From an uncultured Vicinamibacterales bacterium (GTDB lineage: Bacteria; Acidobacteriota; Vicinamibacteria; Vicinamibacterales; UBA8438), in NCBI GenBank assembly GCA_958295905.1, contig OY282382.1, forward strand, positions 1,073,501-1,137,500: 64,000 nt of DNA. Direction: 5' to 3'. Shown piece by piece: positions 1 to 8,700 of the stretch. Each line of letters starts with the position of its first letter. The first letter of the stretch is position 1. Both the position numbers and the translations under genes were made by a program. The notes below the pieces were generated by a model. The model made no database searches and was not told where the DNA came from. It worked only from the letters and a program-made list of their open reading frames with translations.

Positions 1-377
1 GCATCGACGGCGTACAACTTGTTCTTGAATCGAAAGCCGTGCCTCGGCGCGTGCTCCCGGCAGCGGCCCAACAGGCGTTCGAACAGCGCTTCGTAGAGGG
101 TGTACGGCTGTTCGGTATTGACCCGGGCCAACGACGAGCGGCTGACCGTCCCCACGCCGAGGTGATAGAGTTTGCGTCCTTGGGCGGCCAAGTTGCTCAC
201 GATATCCCGCAAGCTCTGTCGGCCCGTCAACTGCGCCAAGCCAAGGGCCGCGAACTGCGCCCAGCGGCTCATGACACGCAACCCCTGACCGCGCTGGTGC
301 CGGCGAGCTTCGGCCTCGAATTCATGTCTCGGAAGGAACTTGAGAAGCTGCGCGAAGACTGTGTTATGATGAGCCAC
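1..377 (-). mobile_element. IS4-family transposase, N-terminal part (runs off the window)
   Basis: The first 125 codons of an IS4-family transposase are present and continue beyond base 1. The start is GTG at 377-375, preceded by AGGAG about 8 nt upstream. The protein begins MAHHNTVFAQLLKFLPRHEF and contains the DUF4372-type N-terminal signature (SRWAQFAALGLAQLTGRQSLRD, then YEALFERLL near the edge). This region binds the element ends in the family; the DDE catalytic residues lie outside the window. It reads in the same direction as the defence operon it has entered. About 105 bp separate its start from the point (about 482) where methyltransferase homology stops, a normal distance to an IS end. 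Family assignment is firm; intactness cannot be judged. Confidence 0.85.
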
Positions 378-483
378 GGCTTGGATCTCCTGTCTTTTGA
401 ATGACTTATGCTACCAATCATTCTATCAGACATGGAAGGTTCAAGCCGCCTTCACCTGAAGGTGTGTGGGACAGAAGTGTTTC
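378..483 (-). repeat. Probable IS4-family element end
   Basis: This stretch lies between the transposase start and the last codon (G838, bases 482-484) that matches the methyltransferase family. It includes the palindrome CCTTCACCTGAAGG at 449-462 and the transposase ribosome binding site. The terminal inverted repeat cannot be confirmed because the other end is outside the window. Confidence 0.5.
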
Positions 484-2995
484 CGCAGAGGGGGTAGCGG
501 CCGGATTGCCGCATGAAATGACTCTGTCCCTGCGCGATGCGCGTCGCGGCGGTCCACCCCCGCCAGAGAACCGGGTTCGTGGCTGGAAGCGCCGCGATGA
601 GCTTCTTTCGCTCGGCGGCGTTCCGCGCGTTCGCGATGGAGGGGTCGCGTTTGGCGAAGAACTCCTGCTCCTGGAGCTTGACGCGCTCCCAGGGCGGGTT
701 GCCGAGCACGACGTCGAAGCCGCCCCGCGCAAGGACGTGCGGAAACGCCAGCTCCCAATGGAATAGGCCGTAGTCTTCGACGATACGCCGCGTGGTCTCG
801 ACCAGCGCCGAGGTCGGCGGGGCGTCCCCGTCGCGCAGCGCGCGCCACGCGGCCGTCGTGGGTGCCGCCTCGACGACCGGACCGGGTTGGTGCTTGGGCC
901 AGAGGAAGGCGGCGCACCACACGTCGGCCACGAGCTTCTCGTGCTCGTAGGCCTTCGAGGCCAGGAGCGCGTCCCACTTTCGCTGCTTCTTGGCCAGGGC
1001 GGCCGCGTCCGTGTCCGGGGCCTGCTCCACCGTGCGCATGGCATCGCGCAGCGCGCCGGTCTCGTTGCGAGCCCCGAACCGAAGACGTCGATGACCGGCG
1101 ATCTCCTCTCTGTTCCGGCGCTTGAGCGACTTGGCGACCTTTCTGTCGTCTCCTTCGAGGACCGCCCACGCGGCGTCCGGCACCTGCTTGCCCATCAGCG
1201 CGCGGCTCGTGCCGATGAGCGAGTTGCCGCGGCGGATGTGGCTCTCCAGGAACGTGAGGGGCAGGCCCGGATCGATCGATTCCATCCACAGGCCCACCTT
1301 GCAGATCTCGACGGCCAGCGGGTTCATGTCGACGCCGTAGATGCACCGCCGGACGACGTCGCGGAGCGCGCGCTGGTAGTCGTCCGGCGCGGGCGTGCTC
1401 CCCGCCCGGATGCGCGCGACGTGATCGGCGAGACGGCGCGCCGCCGCGAGCAGGAAGTGCCCCGACCCGCAGGCCGGGTCGACGATCGCGAGGTCGAGCA
1501 GGGCATCGGCAGGATGCTCGGGATGCGCGTCTATCGTGCGCTTGACCACGGGATCGAGGGCGCTCGCGAGAAGGCGCTGCACCAGCTCGTCCGGCGTGTA
1601 GTAGCTGCCGGTCGTCTTCCGCGCATGGCCCCGGCTCTCATCGGCGCCCGCGAAGGAGAAGGACCGGCCGTCCCTGGTGATCTGCGGGACCCGCTCCAGC
1701 AGGCCCTCGTAGACGTAGCCGAGCTCATCGGGACCCATGTCGCGCCAGTTCACGCGCACGAGCCCCGAGGGCTCGCGAAGCCACGCCAGCCGGAAGAGTG
1801 CGCCGAGGAGGGCGCGGTTCTCCAGCTTTGCCGCGTCGAGGTCCGGGCACTCCTCCGGCGCGAACAGGCCGGCGAGGGCGGGCAGCCCGAGACGCGGTTC
1901 GCCGCCTGCAAGGCTGCGGAAGACGATCCTGACGGCTTCCCAGAGATCACCCTGGCGATCGTGGGCGCTCCCGCGGACGGCCCGATCGCGAAGGCGGCGG
2001 AGACCGTATCCGCCGGCATAGAGATCGCGGGCCGGGCCGGATGCGTTCTTCGGGTGCAGCAGGTTCCGTTCTTCGACCGTGAGCAGGAAGACGAGCCGGT
2101 AGACGAGCCGCAGGAGTTGCCCGAAGTAGCGCTCCTTCGTGAGATCCCCCGCGTGCAGCGCGGCGCGGAGCTGCTTGTTCGCGGCGTGGGAGAGGAACCC
2201 CTGGCCCAGGATCTCGAGCGCCTGCCGGAAGCCGGCGCTCAGCTTGTCGCGCGCCCGCGTTCCCTGCTGCCGGCCGGCCTCCCGCCACGTCTCCAGCGGG
2301 CAGGTCTCGGGCGGGTCGCCGGCGCGGCCGAAGCGCGACTCGTGGGCGAGGAGCCACAGCGCCGCGAAGTCGGGGTACAGCTCCTCCGTGAAGATCCGGC
2401 CGAGGTCGGCTTCGATCCACGCCGGCCGCGTGAGGCTCGCGTTGTCGCGCGCGATCCGCAGCGAGAGCCCGTCCGCCGCGAGGCCCCAGAGCGCCCCGCC
2501 GGGGGCGTTCAGGGTCTCCTGCAGGAGCCCGAACGCGCTCCGCCGCCGCCGGTCGTCTCCGAACTCGGGCAGGGGAGTGTCCAGGCCCGCTCCCAGCGGG
2601 GCTGTCACGACCGGAACTCGGTCGCCGAGAGCGAAGAACGGGACGGGATACACCCGCTCGCCGATCGTCTTCGGTTCCGCCCGCATCACGGACGCGAAGC
2701 AGAGTGCATCGCGTAGAAACGCCTCGACGAAGCGCTCGGCCAGCGCGCGCGCGTCGCCTCCGGAGGCGCGGCCTGTCTCCATCTCCTGAAAGCACGCCTG
2801 GGCGATACGCCAGCTCCGGGCGATCTCGTCACGGATGTGAAGGCCCTTCGGAATGCGGTAGTCGGTTGGCTCCTGCGTCGCGGCCTGGAGCTGAGCCACC
2901 TTTCCGAGCCACTCCGCTCCGAGAAGGCCGCCCTCGATTGAAAGGGCGTCGAAGGCGAGCTGAGCCTCGCCCACGCTGGATCGACGAGGCGCCAT
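452..2995 (-). pseudogene. DISARM-like class I (Eco57I-type) adenine methyltransferase, truncated by IS insertion
   Basis: The gene encodes 847 residues starting at ATG 2995-2993, 2 nt after the stop of the SNF2 gene. A long N-terminal region is followed by KTTGSYYTP (about 460-468), SAM-binding motif I DPACGSGHFL (506-515) and catalytic motif NPPW (766-769). These are hallmarks of Eco57I/PglX/DrmMI N6-adenine methyltransferases, which usually run to about 1,200-1,350 residues. After SGRYPLCG (831-838) family similarity ends and nine unrelated codons lead to a stop. The rest of the catalytic region and the target-recognition domain are therefore missing, and an IS4 transposase follows at once. 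In DISARM the enzyme marks host DNA. The truncated product is unlikely to methylate. Whether the 3' half survives beyond the IS cannot be seen. Confidence 0.85.
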
Positions 2996-2997
2996 GG

Positions 2998-5781
2998 TCA
3001 GCCCACCGTTGGCAAGAGCACGTACACGCCGATCACGTCAGGACGAGGGAAAGCCTCGACAGAGGTGCTCCCGGCCGCCCGGCTGGCTTCCCGCACGTGC
3101 AGATGGTCGTCAAGCAGGACCTGCGCGCGAGCCGCCGCGAAAGCCTCGAGATCGGCCGCCCGTCCAGGGAGCCGGGCAAGAGCTCGTGCGACCTCGCGCT
3201 CCCGGACGTGCCGCGGGGGATCGCCGGCGGGGGGCAACGCCAGCAGCGACAGGGCTTCGGGCCCGGTGAGGGGGGCCGCGGTTTGGCCGGCAACCCAGGC
3301 CAACGCGGTCGCTTCCTCGACCATCAGTGTCGTTGACCGGCGCTGCCTGCGCGACAAGAGCCGGTGGCGCAGCCGAAGGAGCGCGACCGTCGTGCGGCCA
3401 TGCACTCCCTCGGAAATCCAGCAGCCGGCGCGCCCGAGGACCGAGGGGTCGCTGGCCGCGGCGTCCGTATCGTCGTTCAGGAGGGTCCGCCCGAGCAGTG
3501 TCTCCGCGAGCACCGCGACCAGCGGGTGACTGCGCTGGACGGGACGGCATCCGGGCGCCGCGGGATAGGCGAAATCGACGGCGACCGTGCCCGCGATGTC
3601 CTCCGTTTCCAGACGCTCGCGAACCTCGTCGGGCAGCGGCGCGGTGGCGACCTTGAATCCGCGCGCGAGCGGTTCCAGCCCGGAACCGAGCCGGGCGAGA
3701 GCGCGGCTCGCAAAGCGCTGCACGTCGTCACGGTCGCCGACCGCGGCGAGGCTCTTGCGCCATTCCGGCAGCACCTCGTCGGGCTTGATGCGCTGCTGGG
3801 CGAACACGGTCCGATTCCGTTTTGCCTTCGTCTTCGTACTCTCCCAGTGGCGCTCGAACAGCTCGAGCTGGCGGCCCTCGACGGCCCCGGCGCCGCCCCG
3901 GCGCCGCAGGAGCACCGCCTTGAGCAGCGCCTGCGTGAGCGAGTGGCCGTCGTCCGGCACCGGCACCGGCACGCCCAGCTCCTCCCGGATGCGGGCCGCC
4001 TTGCGCAGGATGACCTGGAGCACCGCGCCATCCACCGGGTTGTTGACGCCGTAGAGGAGCGTGGCGCGCACCGTCGGGCTCGGCTGACCGAAGCGATCGA
4101 CGCGGCCTTCCCGCTGCTCATGGCGCGTCGGGTTCCAGGAGAGGTCGTAGTGGACGACGGCGTCGAAGTGCTCCTGCAGGTTGACGCCCTCCGACAGGCA
4201 GTCGGTGGCGACCAGGACCCTGGCGTCTTCAGCCCCCATCCGCCTCACGTGCTCCTCGCGTTCCTCGGGGGGCATTTCGCCGGTCACGGCGCGGACGGCA
4301 ACGCCCGTCAGGTTGTCCTGGAGGTGGCGGGCCACGTAGTGGGCGGTCGCGATGAAGCGGCAGAAGACCACCACGTTGAAGCCGGCCTCCACGAGCTCTG
4401 CGACGTGCTCCGCGGCGGCCCTGAGTTTCGGATCGCCGCGCTGGCCCGCGAGTTTCTCCGCCTGCTCGATCAGCCGCGCCAGGGCCGGATCGTCGCCGCC
4501 GGCCGGGGGTTCGACGTCGTCCGCGACGAGTGCGTCGACGTCACCGTCGAAAATGCGATCGAGGAGGTCTTCGCGCGCCTCGGCCCCGAGATCCTCGCCG
4601 GTGCGGGTGCGCAGGGCCTGTACGGCCGCCACCGGGCTGGACGCGGTGCAGCGCAGGAGCGCCAGAGTGCCCCAGAAGTCGAGCCGCTGCCGCTGCTCGT
4701 CTCCGGAGCCCGTCTCCACGACCTCGGCGCAGTAGTCGAGGACGTCGTTGAAGAAGACGTCCCAGGCGCCGCTGAGCTTGTAGGTGAGCTCCTTCGTTTC
4801 GCGACGCGGAAAAATTTCGCCCTCCCGCCACTCGGCGATGTCGGGGCGCCGTCTCTGGACGAAGCGGTTCGCCAGTCGTTCGCGGAGGCGTTCGCGCTCC
4901 GGGCCCGTGACGTCCGCCAGACGCTGGAAGTCCGGGTCGAGCAGGCCGAGCAGCCGGTAGAAGGCCGCGTCATCGCCGCTGTGCGGCGTCGCGGTGAGCA
5001 GGACGAGGTGCCGCGGCGCGCTGCCGGCAAGACCCTGGAGCAGCTCGTGCCGTTGATGCCGGCCCTGCCCGGCCGCGGCGCACGTGTGCGCCTCATCGAC
5101 GATCACGAAGTCGGGGCACGCCTGGAGGAAGTGGTCCCGCCGCTCCCGGGTCTTGATGTAGTCGAGACTGACGACCGTATGCGGGTGCACGGAGAAGATG
5201 CTCACGCCCGGCGGAACGCCCCGTTCCAGGCGCCGCGCGCTGCGGGCGGTGACGGCCGCGGGTCGGATATGGAAACGAACCTCCATCTCGGTGACCCACT
5301 GGTCCACCAGATGCGGTGGACACAGGACGACGGTGCGATCGACGTCGCCGCGGTCGAGCAGTTCGCGGGCGATGAGCAGGGCTTCTATCGTCTTCCCGAC
5401 CCCGACGTCGTCCGCGATGAGGAGGCGCACCGGGTCGAGCTTGAGCGCCATGAGCAGCGGCACGAGCTGGTAGGCGCGCGGTTCGACCGAGATCTGTCCA
5501 AAGCTCCGAAAGGGTCCGGCGCCGCGCCGCAGCGAGAGCAGCAGCGCGTCGCGCAGCAGGAGGGCCGCGTCGTGCCCGCCGATCTGCTGCGCGTCCGGCA
5601 AGGGGAAGCGGGCCTCGCGGACCGGCTCGATCTCCAGCGGCAGGTGGATCAGCGTCCGATCCTCTTCCGATCCCGTGACCGGACGGACCCGGAGCGTCTC
5701 CGCCGAGCTGCCGCCGAGGACGACCCACTCCCGCCCGCGGGCGCTGACGAGGCTCCCGGGCGCGTAGACGAGGTCGTTCAC
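2998..5781 (-). CDS. SNF2-family helicase, DrmD-like
   Basis: This 927-residue SNF2/SWI2 ATPase starts at GTG 5781-5779, which overlaps the upstream stop (GTGA), a sign of translational coupling. The frame stays open far upstream but only as a shadow of the neighbouring gene. Motifs in order: Walker A DVGVGKT (125-131), DEAH (229-232), LTATPHSG (262-269), then in the second RecA lobe LVATDCLSEGVNLQ and the arginine-finger motif REGRVDRFGQ. An N-terminal extension and a long C-terminal tail match the DrmD type of DISARM class 1, a motor that acts with the methyltransferase and DUF1998 helicase against invading DNA. It sits between exactly those partners. Helicase family is certain; the DISARM role is inferred from context. 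Confidence 0.88.
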   Translation of the reverse strand: MNDLVYAPGSLVSARGREWVVLGGSSAETLRVRPVTGSEEDRTLIHLPLEIEPVREARFPLPDAQQIGGHDAALLLRDALLLSLRRGAGPFRSFGQISVEPRAYQLVPLLMALKLDPVRLLIADDVGVGKTIEALLIARELLDRGDVDRTVVLCPPHLVDQWVTEMEVRFHIRPAAVTARSARRLERGVPPGVSIFSVHPHTVVSLDYIKTRERRDHFLQACPDFVIVDEAHTCAAAGQGRHQRHELLQGLAGSAPRHLVLLTATPHSGDDAAFYRLLGLLDPDFQRLADVTGPERERLRERLANRFVQRRRPDIAEWREGEIFPRRETKELTYKLSGAWDVFFNDVLDYCAEVVETGSGDEQRQRLDFWGTLALLRCTASSPVAAVQALRTRTGEDLGAEAREDLLDRIFDGDVDALVADDVEPPAGGDDPALARLIEQAEKLAGQRGDPKLRAAAEHVAELVEAGFNVVVFCRFIATAHYVARHLQDNLTGVAVRAVTGEMPPEEREEHVRRMGAEDARVLVATDCLSEGVNLQEHFDAVVHYDLSWNPTRHEQREGRVDRFGQPSPTVRATLLYGVNNPVDGAVLQVILRKAARIREELGVPVPVPDDGHSLTQALLKAVLLRRRGGAGAVEGRQLELFERHWESTKTKAKRNRTVFAQQRIKPDEVLPEWRKSLAAVGDRDDVQRFASRALARLGSGLEPLARGFKVATAPLPDEVRERLETEDIAGTVAVDFAYPAAPGCRPVQRSHPLVAVLAETLLGRTLLNDDTDAAASDPSVLGRAGCWISEGVHGRTTVALLRLRHRLLSRRQRRSTTLMVEEATALAWVAGQTAAPLTGPEALSLLALPPAGDPPRHVREREVARALARLPGRAADLEAFAAARAQVLLDDHLHVREASRAAGSTSVEAFPRPDVIGVYVLLPTVG

Positions 5782-8700
5782 GACGCATGCCCCAGGGCGG
5801 AAGCCAGCCGCGCGAAGGCCGCCCTCCAGCCCGCGGGATCCTCGAACCGAACGACCTCGAAGCCGAGGTCCTCCAGCGGCTGCAGGGCGGGACGGTCGGC
5901 CTCGTCGATCACCGCCGCAACGTAGTGCCTGCGCCAGACGCAGCGCACGGCGCGGTCGCCGGCGTTGAGCGGTTCCGGGTCGGGCGCCGGAACCCCACGC
6001 CGCGCTGCTTCGGCGCGCCAGCGGCTCTCTCGCGCGTCTTCGCCGTCGACGCTGCCGGGCGGGTGTGGCGGCTGGTCGTCGCGCGCCGCCGTGCGCGCGC
6101 GGGCCAGCCGCAGCAGCACCGTGCGGGCGTCCTCGTCGCGGCGGTCGAGAAGCTCGTGGTCGGGCTGGTTGTAGTACGACATCAGGCAGCGATAGCAAGC
6201 CGCGACGCAGGCCGTCCCCGGCTGATCCGAGAGGCCCGAGACGGAATCGGGCGGACGATCGCCGCCGACGGCGAGATGCATGATCTCCAGCGCCCTTCGT
6301 GCGACCAGGGCGAGGCTGGTCTCCTGGCTCACGAGCCGCGTAAGCACGCCGGCGCCGCCTTCCGTAGCCTCGTAGAGCAGGAAGCCGTTGCGGACCTCGC
6401 GCGTGGGCATCGGTTCGGCGAGCATCTCGCCTTCCTCGAGTTGGAACACCGCCTCGATGCCGCGCAGGATCGCATGCTGCACGGTGGCCAGGGTGACCTC
6501 CGAAAGGGGGTCGCCGACGGGCTGGAAGAGGAGCGCGTTCTTGCGGTCCTGCACGCTGGGGACGATCCACTGCCGGGGAGAGGCGGTGGGATCGAGCGCG
6601 CCGTCGTCCGCGTCTTCGCCGTCGTTCCTGGCCCAGTACCCGGATACCGGATCTATGCGGAAGCCGAGGACCTTCTTGTCGGCTCTCCGGCGCAGGCCCT
6701 TGTTGAGGCGCGTGATCGCCGCCCCGGGGCCGTACGCCATACGCACGATTTCGCCCTTGTCGTCGGAGGCCGAGGCAGGCCGTACGTCGATCTCCTGATC
6801 GCGGATCGCCCATTCGAACGTCGTCTGCAGGTCGAAGCCCTGGCGCTGGCGCTCTTCGTCGTTCGCGGTGATCTGCTCGGCCGGCAGCGTGGCGACGTTC
6901 TCGATCCGATACACGTTGCCCACGACGTCGGCGTTGCCGAGCGCAGCGCCGCACGCGTGGCACATCGAGAGATCATCGCGGAAGTGTCCGCCGCCGCAGT
7001 TCCCGCAGATTCGCACGGTCTTCGTCGGCAGTTGCGCATCGGGTGTGGCCGACTCGCGGTGACCGAGCGCGAGGAGCGCCCGCACGACCCGGTGGGCGCG
7101 CCCCTCGTGATAGACGAGGCTGCGGGGACCGAACTCGGCCAGCGCGAGGAAGCGCGGACGCTGAAGGTACGTCTGCCGCCCGCGACCATCCCGACTCGCC
7201 GGGATGTACGCGAGGAGGGGCAGCCTGGGGAAGTTGTACCCGGGCAGGAAGCCCTCCGTCGCGAGATAGCGGTACGTATAGAAGTCGCTGGAGAGCGCCT
7301 TCGTCCCGCGCTGGAGCAGGTTGACCTGGTCCAGCGCCTGCGCGTGCCGGGTCTGCGCCGCCCGCTTCTCCCGGTAAGGCGCGGAGTAGTCGTCCATGGT
7401 CCGCCGCGCCGCGTCGCGTTGCTCCTCGGCGGCGGCAAACAGGTCCCGCCAGCGATCGAACGCGGCGTCGAAGCGCTTTGCGGCGGTCGCGACGATAGCA
7501 TCCGCATAGGCTTCCCGGCCGGTGTACCAGGGCGCCGGATCGGGCGTGAGATCGTCTGCGACGAGGTCGAGGACGCGCCGAATCCTTGCGCCTGCGCCGC
7601 CAGCGACGCGCCTCTCCTCGAGCGCGGCCTTCAGGTCCGGCTGGAGCGGACGGCCGCCGTCGCCGAGGACCAGCAGCTCCGCGATACACGGGTCGAGCGC
7701 CTGGTCGACGCACGAGAGCCAGACCGCCTGGAGATGGCTGTCGATCAGGTCCCGGTTCGCGAGTTCCAGGATCGGCGCGCGGACCTCGCCGTGGACCATC
7801 GCCCTGGGGTCGCGGAAGAAGTACTGGTCGTGCGGGCTCTGGGAAGACGCGTACGTGATGACCATGGCCGCCTGTCCGCTGCGGCCCGCGCGTCCGCCGC
7901 GCTGGGCGTAGTTCGCCGGCGTAGGCGGTACGTTGCGCATGTGGACCGCGTTCAGCGCCGCGATGTCGACGCCGAGCTCCATCGTCGGAGAGCAAAAGAG
8001 GACCGGCAGGAATCGATTGGCCTCGCCGACCTCCCGCAGCCGCCTCTCGTTCGTTGCCAGCTCCCCGCGCTCGCGATCACCGAAGCGGAAACGCTTCTCC
8101 CGGATCTCTCGATGGTCGGGATCGACCTGCGCGGTGTGCTCGCGCGCCTCGAACCCGAATAGCGGGTGCATCGGGGCGCGGAGCATCTTCGCGAGGTTCT
8201 CGTAGAGGTCGCGGAAGAACCGGTTCCGCGTAGAGCTGCCGCCGTCCGGCGGCGCGCCGCCCAATTGGAACACCACGCACGCGTCATTGAGACGCCACCC
8301 GGGCTGGTCGAACGGCGTGCTCTCCTCCGACACGAGGCCGTGCGCCGCCGCCGCACGTAGCAGGTCGGCAACGAGCGGGTCGAAGTCGTTCGATTTCAGG
8401 TCGCGGATGGACGTGTCGCCGCCCCAGAGGCTCGTCGAGCGCAGCATTCGCCCGAGACCGCTTCGTGAGCCGCCGCGCGCGATCAGGCTCGTGTCGCGGA
8501 GGGTGCTTGCCCGCCGCGTGGGCGCGACGATCATCAGCCAGCGCGCACCTCTCGGCTTCTCGTCGCTGCCGAATCCCCAGGGCGGCCGGAGTCGGCTGTG
8601 CGACTTTGCGACCAACTGTTCGAGGACGGCGGCGTCGAGCACCTGGCTGCGAATCGCCATCCACTTCCGCATGTGGTCGAGCAGCCGCCGGTAGACGTCC

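Noticed and set aside
5782..6963. N-terminal extension of the SNF2 protein to 6963
   Set aside because: The added part is a low-complexity Arg/Gly/Ala shadow of the helicase gene upstream; family homology begins just after the GTG at 5781 that overlaps the upstream stop.
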